A stretch of 6,224 nt of DNA from JAQWUY01 sp049615605 (GTDB lineage: Bacteria > Pseudomonadota > Alphaproteobacteria > JAQWUY01). Position 1 is the stretch's first letter. Every line of letters starts with the position of its first letter. The stretch is from positions 1 through 6,224 of the forward strand of contig JBMZFW010000056.1 of assembly GCA_049615605.1 (NCBI GenBank), written 5' to 3'. The notes beneath the pieces were generated by a model that had not been told where the DNA came from, did not search any database, and saw nothing but the letters and a program-made list of their open reading frames with translations. Made by a program: the position numbers and the translations under genes. This document shows, piece after piece, positions 1-5,538 of this stretch.

Positions 1-1245
1 CATTGCAAGGCACATTGAACAACCTGGTTCACGCCATTCAAATCCCGCATCAATAAATATTTTATCAAGCCCTTCTTCTTCCGCTTGTAATTTAACAAGA
101 CCAGAACCAGGTATAACCATTGCCCTTACAGATGGGGCAACTTTTTTACCTTGTAAAATTTTTGACGCAAGGCGAAGGTCTTCTATCCTTGAATTTGTAC
201 ACGAACCGATAAACACAGTATCAATTGCAATGTCTGTTATTTTTTTACCCGCATCTAGTCCCATATATTCCAGTGAACGAACCATTGATTGTTTCGTGTC
301 ATTGTTATCAAAGTCATCTGGGTTTGGAACATGACCATTAATTGAAACAACATCTTCTGGTGAAGTACCCCAAGTCACCATTGGTGAAATATCGTCCGTA
401 TGTAATTTAACTTCAATATCATATTCTGCATTTTCATCAGAAGCCAAAGTCTTCCAATATTCAACTGCATTATCAAAGTCCGCACCGCTTGGTGCCATTG
501 GACGACCCTTTACATAGTTAAATGTTTTTTCATCAGGTGCGATAAGTCCCGCCCTTGCACCCGCTTCAATTGTCATATTACACATTGTCATACGACCTTC
601 CATTGACAATTCACGCACCGCTTCGCCAGCGTATTCAATTACACAACCAGTACCGCCAGCTGTGCCAATTTTACCAATAATTGCCAAGATTAAATCCTTT
701 GCTGTAATGCCATCGTGGATTTTACCATCAACGGTAATACGCATATTTTTTGCAGGTTTTTGCAACAATGTTTGTGTTGCCAAAACATGTTCCACTTCAC
801 TAGTACCAATACCAAATGCCAGCGCACCGAATGCACCGTGGGTTGATGTGTGGCTGTCGCCACATACGATTGTTAACCCCGGAAGTGAAAAACCCTGTTC
901 AGGGCCAACGATATGGACAATACCTTGTCTGTCGTCATCAAGGTCAAAAAATTGCAAATCAAAATCTTTAACATTTTGACGCAGTGTTTCAACTTGGATT
1001 CTGGATTCTTGTTCTTTGATACCTTGGTCACGGTTAAGTGTTGGAACATTGTGATCCGCCGTTACCAAAGTTAAATCTGGTCTTCTTACTTTTCTAGAAG
1101 ATTTTCGCAAACCGTCAAAAGCCTGTGGCGATGTAACTTCGTGTACAAGGTGACGGTCTATATATAATATACAAGTCCCATCAGGCTGTGTTGCCACCAC
1201 GTGCTGTTGCCATATTTTATCAAATAAAGTTTGCGGTTTTGTCAT
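1..1245 (-). CDS. leuC: 3-isopropylmalate dehydratase large subunit (partial, C-terminus off window)
   Basis: LeuC, with LeuD, interconverts 2-isopropylmalate and 3-isopropylmalate in cytosolic leucine biosynthesis, using a [4Fe-4S] cluster of the aconitase type. The frame is open from ATG 1245 to the window edge without a stop, giving 415 codons against about 466 in the family, so roughly the last 50 residues are missing. Visible family motifs are IDRHLVHEVTSPQAFDGLR (residues 29-47), VCGDSHTSTHGAFGALAFG (127-145) and the cluster ligands Cys349 (GSCTNSRIEDLR) and Cys409/Cys412 (PGCSMC). The start matches the family N-terminus (MTKPQTLFDKIW). No clear Shine-Dalgarno sequence precedes it. It is the last visible gene of the ffh-rplS cluster, with leuD expected beyond the left edge. 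A long hairpin and T tract lie just upstream, and I found no convincing promoter of its own. Identity is near certain. Confidence 0.97.
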   Translation of the reverse strand, partial: MTKPQTLFDKIWQQHVVATQPDGTCILYIDRHLVHEVTSPQAFDGLRKSSRKVRRPDLTLVTADHNVPTLNRDQGIKEQESRIQVETLRQNVKDFDLQFFDLDDDRQGIVHIVGPEQGFSLPGLTIVCGDSHTSTHGAFGALAFGIGTSEVEHVLATQTLLQKPAKNMRITVDGKIHDGITAKDLILAIIGKIGTAGGTGCVIEYAGEAVRELSMEGRMTMCNMTIEAGARAGLIAPDEKTFNYVKGRPMAPSGADFDNAVEYWKTLASDENAEYDIEVKLHTDDISPMVTWGTSPEDVVSINGHVPNPDDFDNNDTKQSMVRSLEYMGLDAGKKITDIAIDTVFIGSCTNSRIEDLRLASKILQGKKVAPSVRAMVIPGSGLVKLQAEEEGLDKIFIDAGFEWREPGCSMCLAM

Positions 1246-1261
1246 ATTTTTACTTTATCAT

Positions 1262-1341
1262 AAAAATAAAAAAAATTACAATTTTACATTAGGTAAGGTT
1301 GGGCAAATAATTTACCCAACCTTTAACAAACCTAAATGTAA
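1262..1341 (-). terminator. Long intergenic hairpin plus T tract between rplS and leuC
   Basis: In minus-strand sense the structure starts 8 bases after the rplS stop. The inner stem is AAGGTTGGG/CCCAACCTT (1315-1323 with 1295-1303), 9 perfect base pairs with an 11-base loop. The outer stem pairs 1330-1341 with 1284-1294, 11 base pairs with one bulged T. A 6-base bulge (1324-1329) separates the two stems. After 8 more bases come eight Ts (1275-1268), one A and five Ts (1266-1262). This resembles a Rho-independent terminator or attenuator, but the 8-base gap before the T tract is longer than usual, so termination may be partial. leuC begins only 16 bases after the T tract. The structure could instead stabilise the 3' end of the ribosomal message. 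The pairing is read directly from the sequence; the function is inferred. Confidence 0.65.
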
Positions 1342-1349
1342 GATTCAGC

Positions 1350-1745
1350 TTACTTGCTACCTGCAAGTTGCTTTTCACGCTTACCGATTTTTTCCTCAGT
1401 AATACGTGCAGCCTTACCAGTACGACCGCGTAAGTAGTATAACTTAGCACGACGAACTTTACCGTAACGAAGTACTTCAATCTTCTCAAGACGTGGAGAA
1501 TATAATGGGAATACCCTTTCCACACCTTCACCAGAAGATAGTTTTCTTACTGTAAAGCTACTGTTTAAGCCAGCATTACGACGGGCGATTACAACGCCTT
1601 CAAATGCCTGAACACGTTCTGTTGTGCCTTCTACTACTTTTACGTGAACTTTAACATTGTCACCCGCTTTGAAAGAAGGGATTTCTTTGCCTTCTGTCAC
1701 GCGTGCGATTTCTGCTTGTTCGATATTTTGAATAATGTTTGTCAT
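1350..1745 (-). CDS. rplS: 50S ribosomal protein L19
   Basis: Bacterial L19 is a protein of the large subunit located near the interface with 30S. The 131-residue product carries the whole family core: PSFKAGDNVKVHVKV (residues 23-37), ERVQAFEGVVIARRNAGL (43-60), SFTVRKLSSGEGVERVFPLYSP (63-84) and VRRAKLYYLRGRTGKAARI (98-116), followed by a short basic tail. Length is within the usual 115-145 range. The frame is open upstream to an ATG at 1772, but I chose ATG 1745: MTNIIQNIEQ matches the normal L19 N-terminus, and GAAAGG (1754-1759) lies 8 bases before it. It is the last ribosomal gene of the cluster. It begins 29 bases after the trmD stop and is followed by the strong hairpin before leuC. 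Confidence 0.97.
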   Translation of the reverse strand: MTNIIQNIEQAEIARVTEGKEIPSFKAGDNVKVHVKVVEGTTERVQAFEGVVIARRNAGLNSSFTVRKLSSGEGVERVFPLYSPRLEKIEVLRYGKVRRAKLYYLRGRTGKAARITEEKIGKREKQLAGSK

Positions 1746-1774
1746 TTTTTCAACCTTTCTTAAATTTTTCAAAC

Positions 1775-2467
1775 TTATGAGTTTTTAGTTAAATGTTTTT
1801 CCCATAAATCTGGTCTTCTTGCTTTCGTAATTTTTTTTCGTTCTTCATTTCGCCACTTGGCAATGTTTTCGTGATGCCCGCTTAACAAAATTTCTGGAAC
1901 TTCATTGCCGTCCCAATTTTGTGGTCTAGTATAGTGTGAATATTCAAGTAAATCGTTTTCAAAACTTTCTTCTTGAATAGAAGTTTCATCACCAACTGCA
2001 CCCGGTAATAATCGTATAACTGAATCAAGTAATACTTGTACCGCAGGTTCGCCCCCGCTAAGCACGAAATCACCAATGCTGATTTCTTTCATATTCCATT
2101 TTTCAATAACCCTTTGGTCAACACCTTCATAACGACCACAAAGAAAAGTTAAAGTATCTTCTTTTGAAAATTCTTCTGCCATTTCTTGGTCAAAAGTTTT
2201 GCCCCTTGGGGTTAAATATACAACCGTACCAGTTTCATTTAAACTAGATAAGCAGTTATCAACAACATCTGGACGCATAACCATTCCCGCACCGCCACCA
2301 AATGGGGCATCGTCAACAGTTGCGTGTTTATCCATCGCAAAATCACGGATTTGAACAGTATTAAGATTCCACAAATTATTTTTCATAGCATTACCTGGGA
2401 TAGATGCACCCAAGATACCAGGAAACATATCAGGAAACAGTGTTAATACATTTACATTAAGCGTCAT
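1775..2467 (-). CDS. trmD: tRNA (guanine37-N1)-methyltransferase
   Basis: TrmD is an essential SPOUT-class enzyme that transfers methyl from S-adenosylmethionine to N1 of G37 in tRNAs with G36, preventing +1 frameshifts. The 230-residue product has LTLFPDMFPG (residues 8-17), VDDAPFGGGAGMVM (51-64), LCGRYEGVDQRVIE (109-122), IGDFVLSGGE (131-140) of the trefoil-knot SAM site, Arg152 and SHYTRP (177-182). The C-terminal tRNA-binding part with LLSGHHENIAKWR (194-206) is complete. The acidic residue aligned with E. coli Asp169 is Glu167 here (EESF). ATGs at 2491, 2473 and 2467 are in frame. I chose 2467 because AAGGA (2476-2480) sits 8 bases before it and the protein then starts as the family does. 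The gene overlaps the end of rimM by 11 bases, which suggests translational coupling. Confidence 0.97.
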   Translation of the reverse strand: MTLNVNVLTLFPDMFPGILGASIPGNAMKNNLWNLNTVQIRDFAMDKHATVDDAPFGGGAGMVMRPDVVDNCLSSLNETGTVVYLTPRGKTFDQEMAEEFSKEDTLTFLCGRYEGVDQRVIEKWNMKEISIGDFVLSGGEPAVQVLLDSVIRLLPGAVGDETSIQEESFENDLLEYSHYTRPQNWDGNEVPEILLSGHHENIAKWRNEERKKITKARRPDLWEKHLTKNS

Positions 2468-3005
2468 TGTCATTTTCCTTATCTTTATCACCCATTATAT
2501 AAGATGGGATTTCTAAAATTAAAAAATTGTTTTCAATGTCAACTTTTACAACATCATTTGCAAACAGGAATAAATCTGATTTTTTAGTGTCAATAAATTC
2601 AACTTCCACTAAATCACCCGCACCATAATTGTGCATATCTATTACTTTGCCAATTTCGTTGTTGTCAGTATTAAGAACCTTTAACCCGATAAGTTGTGAA
2701 TTGTAATATTCACCGTCATTCAGTTCTGGTAATTGTTCTTCGTTAATGAATAATTCATCACCTTTTAACAATTCCGCCTGATTACGGTCGTTCACACCAT
2801 CGATTTTCACTAAGAATAAATCTTTTACTGTGCCTGATTTTTGTAATTCCACTACTGTACCTGCTTTATCAAAAACAGGCGAATAATCAAATAAAGAGTC
2901 TGGGTTTTCAGTAAATGACTTTACCTTAACCATTCCCTTTATACCGTGAACATTTGTAATAACGCCCACCGCAATAAGATTATTTGTATTGTAATTATCA
3001 ACCAT
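2457..3005 (-). CDS. rimM: 16S rRNA processing / ribosome maturation factor RimM
   Basis: RimM is a cytosolic assembly factor that binds S19 and helps mature the 3' (head) domain of the 30S subunit. The 182-residue product equals E. coli RimM in length. Its N-terminal beta-barrel opens with IAVGVITNVHGIKGMVKV (residues 11-28), followed by VKIDGVNDRNQAELLKGDELF (66-86). The C-terminal PRC-barrel starts at EYYNSQLIGLKV (99-110) and includes GAGDLVEVE (128-136) and LFLFANDVVKVD (145-156). The last motif lacks the proline usual in the family's PF-type sequence. The final residues are acidic and polar. ATG 3005 was chosen over GTG 3017 because GTGGA (3013-3017) lies 7 bases before it. The gap from rpsP is 35 bases, and its 3' end overlaps trmD. 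Divergence from well-studied homologues is noticeable, but the architecture and locus make the call secure. Confidence 0.94.
   Translation of the reverse strand: MVDNYNTNNLIAVGVITNVHGIKGMVKVKSFTENPDSLFDYSPVFDKAGTVVELQKSGTVKDLFLVKIDGVNDRNQAELLKGDELFINEEQLPELNDGEYYNSQLIGLKVLNTDNNEIGKVIDMHNYGAGDLVEVEFIDTKKSDLFLFANDVVKVDIENNFLILEIPSYIMGDKDKENDNDA
2476..2480 (-). promoter_or_regulatory. Ribosome binding site of trmD inside rimM
   Basis: AAGGA on the minus strand lies 8 bases before ATG 2467 and only 2 bases before the alternative ATG 2473. This favours 2467 as the trmD start. The site sits within the last codons of rimM, so ribosomes finishing rimM are delivered next to it. Confidence 0.6.
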
Positions 3006-3040
3006 AGTAAATTCCACTCAATGAAAAACTAAACAAAAAA

Positions 3041-3631
3041 TTATTCAGCTTTTTCCTCTTCTGAACTTTCCTCAGCAGGTGCTTCTTCTGCAGGTGCTTC
3101 AGCTTCTTCCGCTGGTGCTTCCGCAGGTGCTTCCTCAGCAGGAGCTTCAGCAGTTTCTTCCGCTGGTGCTTCTGTTGCAGGTGCTTCCGCTGTCGCTTCT
3201 TCAGCTGGTGCTTCCGCAGGTGCTTCTTCAGCTGGCGCTGCTGCTGCTTCTGCTTGTGATGCTTTTTCAGCTTCTAAAGCTTCTTGCGCTGCTTGACGCT
3301 TTTCGTCGCGTTCTTGGATTTTCATCTTCGTACGTTCAGATTGTAAATGCTTAGTTGTCTGTACAGGAACTTCACGCTTTTCGAATAAGTTAACATCAGC
3401 AAGGAATCTGTGTACGCGATCTGTTGGTTGCGCACCTTCACCTAACCAGTATTTTACTCTGTCTTCTACAAGCTTAATGCGTTCTGCACTATCTTTTGCT
3501 AACATTGGGTTGTATGTACCAACCTTTTCAATGTACTTACCATCCCTTGGTGCGCGTTCATCCGCCACAACAATTCGGTAATATGGACGCTTCTTTGAAC
3601 CGCCGCGAGCTAATCTAATTTTTAAGCCCAT
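3041..3631 (-). CDS. rpsP: 30S ribosomal protein S16 with long acidic C-terminal tail
   Basis: S16 binds 16S rRNA early in 30S assembly. Residues 1-85 are the conserved core: MGLKIRLARGGSKKRPYYRI, VVADERAPRDGKYIEKVGTYNPM (21-43) and a DRVKYWLGEGAQPTDRV segment (57-73). Residues 86-128 are charged and probably helical. Residues 129-190 are an Ala/Pro/Glu repeat with units such as APAEE and APAEA, ending in a Ser/Glu-rich stretch. At 196 residues the protein is more than twice E. coli S16 (82). Alphaproteobacterial S16 proteins often carry shorter Ala/Glu-rich extensions, so this is an extreme form of a known trend. The frame extends upstream to 3679, but ATG 3631 matches the family start and GGAG (3640-3643) lies 8 bases before it. 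It follows ffh by 73 bases. Confidence 0.96.
   Translation of the reverse strand: MGLKIRLARGGSKKRPYYRIVVADERAPRDGKYIEKVGTYNPMLAKDSAERIKLVEDRVKYWLGEGAQPTDRVHRFLADVNLFEKREVPVQTTKHLQSERTKMKIQERDEKRQAAQEALEAEKASQAEAAAAPAEEAPAEAPAEEATAEAPATEAPAEETAEAPAEEAPAEAPAEEAEAPAEEAPAEESSEEEKAE
3062..3247 (-). repeat. Degenerate in-frame repeat coding the S16 Ala/Pro/Glu tail
   Basis: About 185 bases consist of imperfect copies of a GCACCTGCGGAAGAA-like unit on the minus strand, encoding APAEE, APAEA and ATEA variants (S16 residues 129-190). Synonymous differences between copies show that the array is not a recent perfect expansion. The frame is maintained throughout. The opposite strand is open and would give a Leu-rich product, which is a by-product of the repeat and not a gene. 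Confidence 0.8.
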
Positions 3632-3639
3632 TGTTTTTT

Positions 3640-3643
3640 CTCC
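3640..3643 (-). promoter_or_regulatory. Ribosome binding site deciding the rpsP start
   Basis: GGAG on the minus strand is 8 bases before ATG 3631. It supports this start over the longer frame from 3679, whose extra 16 residues do not resemble S16. Confidence 0.7.
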
Positions 3644-3704
3644 ATTTAAGTTTGTTAATATTAATCCACCCCGAACCATTCAAAGTGGAACTAGTTTGGC
3701 AGTC

Positions 3705-5105
3705 TTAACGACCACCTAATCCCGGGAAGCCACCGCCCCCGAAAGGATTATTTCCGCCAAATGGATTTCCCATACCGCCCATACCAGGAAGTTTTCCACC
3801 CATTTTAGCCATTTGCTTCATCACTTTTTCCATAGTCTGGAATTGCTTAATAAGTTTATTTACATCTTGAACCGATGTGCCTGAACCTGTTGCAACTCTT
3901 TTCTTGCGTGATGCATGCAAAATCTTTGGATTTTTGCGTTCTGCTTTTGTCATTGAATCAATAACAGCAATTTGACGCTTAATCATTTGTTCGTTAATAC
4001 CAGCAGATTCCATTTTTTCTTTCATGCCTTTCATACCTGGCATCATTCCCATAAGACCGCCTAGTCCGCCCATCTTATTCATCTGCTGTAATTGTGATTT
4101 TAAATCGTTTAAATCAAATTCGCCCGACTGCATTCTTTTTGCAATGCGTTCGGCTTCTTCTTCCGAATTCATTTCTTGTGCTTTTTCAACTAAGCCGACA
4201 ACATCGCCCATACCAAGAATACGACCGGCAACGCGTTCCGCATCAAACTTTTCAATTTCATTTAGCTTTTCGCCCGTACCCATAAACTTAATTGGGCAAC
4301 CAGTCACTGAACGCATTGATAATGCAGCACCGCCACGGCTGTCGCCGTCAACCCTTGTTAATACGATACCTGTTAAACCAAGTTTTGCATTAAAGTTTTC
4401 CGCTGTTGTCACACTGTCTTGACCAGTCATAGCATCGGCAACAAGTAAAATTTCTTGTGGTTTAGAAACTTTTTTAACTTCACTTACTTCCGCCATTAAT
4501 TGTTCATCAATTGATAAACGACCCGCCGTATCAAGCATTACAATGTCATAACCGCTAATCTTACCGGCTTGCATTGCGCGTTTTGTAATGTCTTTTGGTA
4601 ATTCACCTGCAACGATTGGTAATGTGTCAACTTCCACTTGTTCACCAAGAATGGCAAGCTGTTCTTGTGCCGCAGGACGGTTAACGTCAAGTGAAGCCAT
4701 TAAGACTTTCTTGTTTTGTTTTTCCGTTAATACTTTGGCAATCTTTGCTGTTGATGTTGTTTTACCAGAACCTTGCAGACCAACCATCATAATCATTACT
4801 GGTGGTTCACCACGAAGGTTTAAGTCGTGGCTGTCTTCATCACCACGGAAAATATCAACCATTGTATCGTGTACGATTTTAACAACTTGTTGACCTGGGC
4901 TAACCGATTTAATTACATCGGAACCAACGGCGCGTTCTTTAACATCGTTAATAAATGATTTTACAACTGGAAGTGCCACATCTGCTTCTAATAACGCAGT
5001 GCGGATTTCACCCATTGCATTTTCAACATCAGCTTCATTTAACGAACCACGACCTTTTAGCTTTTCAAAAACGCCACCAAGTTTAGTCTGTAATACATCA
5101 AACAT
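3705..5105 (-). CDS. ffh: Signal recognition particle protein Ffh (SRP54)
   Basis: Ffh is the SRP GTPase. With 4.5S RNA it binds signal sequences of nascent membrane proteins and docks to FtsY. The 466-residue product is full length (E. coli 453). The N domain covers about residues 1-90 (LNEADVENAMGEIRTALLEADVALPVV, 22-48). The G domain has P-loop GLQGSGKTT (109-117), DVNRPAAQEQL (140-150), DTAGRL (192-197), TRVDGDSRGGAA (250-261) and GTGEK (276-280). The methionine-rich M domain runs from about 325, with MGGLGGLMGMMPGMKGMKEKM in the finger-loop region and the RNA-binding SRKKRVATGSGTSVQDVN (399-416). It ends in a Gly/Phe/Pro-rich tail (443-466). ATG 5105 has GGAAGG (5115-5120) 9 bases upstream. 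It is the first gene of the cluster, served by the promoter at 5277-5305. Its partner 4.5S RNA is not in this window. Confidence 0.98.
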   Translation of the reverse strand: MFDVLQTKLGGVFEKLKGRGSLNEADVENAMGEIRTALLEADVALPVVKSFINDVKERAVGSDVIKSVSPGQQVVKIVHDTMVDIFRGDEDSHDLNLRGEPPVMIMMVGLQGSGKTTSTAKIAKVLTEKQNKKVLMASLDVNRPAAQEQLAILGEQVEVDTLPIVAGELPKDITKRAMQAGKISGYDIVMLDTAGRLSIDEQLMAEVSEVKKVSKPQEILLVADAMTGQDSVTTAENFNAKLGLTGIVLTRVDGDSRGGAALSMRSVTGCPIKFMGTGEKLNEIEKFDAERVAGRILGMGDVVGLVEKAQEMNSEEEAERIAKRMQSGEFDLNDLKSQLQQMNKMGGLGGLMGMMPGMKGMKEKMESAGINEQMIKRQIAVIDSMTKAERKNPKILHASRKKRVATGSGTSVQDVNKLIKQFQTMEKVMKQMAKMGGKLPGMGGMGNPFGGNNPFGGGGFPGLGGR

Positions 5106-5150
5106 TATATTTTACCTTCCAATTTTATATTCACAAAAAGACCATAAAGC

Positions 5151-5272
5151 AAAAAAGACCAGCGTACGAAACTCGTAGACTAGCTGACTCCTTAGAGCGT
5201 TCCTTCAACCGAAAAAAGGATATGTAATTTTTTAAATTCGGCTTAAATCATTTTGTGATGATTAAATTTTGT
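5151..5272 (-). ncRNA. Candidate structured ffh leader or small RNA ending in terminator-like hairpin
   Basis: A transcript from the minus-strand promoter would start near 5270-5272. Hairpin 1 is AATCAT/ATGATT (5258-5263 with 5246-5251). CCGAA (5237-5241) can pair with TTCGG (5209-5213), and TCCTT (5216-5220) with AAGGA (5201-5205). These two pairings interleave, as in an H-type pseudoknot. TCCTT could alternatively pair with a second AAGGA copy at 5189-5193. The last hairpin is CAGC/GCTG (5183-5186 with 5160-5163) enclosing TACGA/TCGTA (5173-5177 with 5165-5169). Three bases later come six Ts (5156-5151), giving a Rho-independent terminator shape 45 bases before the ffh ATG. It could be an attenuator or a roughly 120-base small RNA. 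I do not recognise any named family, and it lacks the 4.5S RNA core. The pairings are seen; the function is inferred. Confidence 0.45.
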
Positions 5273-5276
5273 CCTA

Positions 5277-5305
5277 TATATAGAATCAAACCCATAAAGA
5301 GTCAA
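5277..5305 (-). promoter_or_regulatory. Sigma70-type promoter for ffh and the ribosomal operon
   Basis: The -35 box is TTGACT (5300-5305, 5 of 6 consensus) and the -10 box is TATATA (5277-5282, 5 of 6), separated by exactly 17 bases. The predicted start is near 5270-5272, leaving a leader of about 165 bases before ffh. It is the only strong promoter I found upstream of the cluster. Confidence 0.75.
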
Positions 5306-5412
5306 GGTTTTTCGTATATTTTTAACAGATAAAATAATCAATATTATTATTTTTTATAAAATTAATGGATTTTAGATTATTTTGTACAACTTATAATTGT
5401 ATATTTAAGACC

Positions 5413-5441
5413 TTGACACAATAGAACAAAAGCAGTACATT
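5413..5441 (+). promoter_or_regulatory. Sigma70-like promoter facing the nuclease gene
   Basis: A perfect -35 box TTGACA (5413-5418) is followed, after 17 bases, by TACATT (5436-5441), matching 4 of 6 positions of the -10 consensus. The predicted start near 5448 gives a leader of 70-90 bases. It is oriented away from the ffh promoter, about 110 bases from it. Confidence 0.55.
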
Positions 5442-5538
5442 AGGTTATTACTTAACTATGGGCTGTGAAGAATAAGATTTTGGCAATTTTTCTAAAAATT
5501 GTTGAGATTTATATAAAATGGGAAAATATATACAACCT

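Larger units (their letters stand above)
5106..5538. other. Divergent intergenic region between ffh and the nuclease gene
   Basis: These 433 bases contain no convincing protein gene. From ffh outward they hold the ffh ribosome binding site (5115-5120), a structured leader (about 5151-5272) and the minus-strand promoter (5277-5305). An extremely AT-rich segment follows (about 5306-5410), with small inverted repeats such as TTGTACAA (5382-5389) and AATAAT/ATTATT. Next come the plus-strand promoter (5413-5441) and a short leader to the nuclease gene with a 7-base-pair hairpin (5484-5490 with 5495-5501). The AT-rich centre could be shared upstream promoter DNA or a regulator site, but nothing specific can be assigned. 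Confidence 0.8.

Noticed and set aside
662..979. Plus-strand open frame opposite leuC
   Set aside because: It lies antisense to the conserved LeuC coding sequence, has no ribosome binding site, and its composition is that of a complementary-strand shadow.
1246..1300. Separate sigma70 promoter for leuC
   Set aside because: TTGCCC and TAAAAT-like boxes exist, but with a spacing of about 14 bases and inside the hairpin; no combination gives acceptable boxes and spacing.
3079..3354. Plus-strand open frame encoding a Leu-rich 91-residue product
   Set aside because: It is the antisense of the S16 Ala/Pro/Glu repeat; the composition is explained by the repeat and no start signal or homology is evident.
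3632..3704. Terminator or S16 leader structure between ffh and rpsP
   Set aside because: Only a 5-base-pair TCCAC/GTGGA stem with a 15-base loop and an AACTAGTT palindrome are present, with no adjoining T tract; this is within chance expectation.
4024..4893. Three plus-strand open frames opposite ffh
   Set aside because: All are antisense to conserved Ffh motifs, including the G domain, and show no family features.
5150..5220. tRNA or tmRNA fragment
   Set aside because: There is no TTCGAATC-type T-loop, no CCA-end acceptor stem pairing and no cloverleaf.
5151..5272. 4.5S (SRP) RNA gene next to ffh
   Set aside because: The size and terminator would suit it, but the conserved helix 8 core with the GGAA tetraloop and AGCAGCC-like internal loop is absent on both strands.
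5458..5475. Five-codon plus-strand ORF (MGCEE) in the nuclease leader
   Set aside because: Too short to support, has no ribosome binding site and no regulatory codon pattern.
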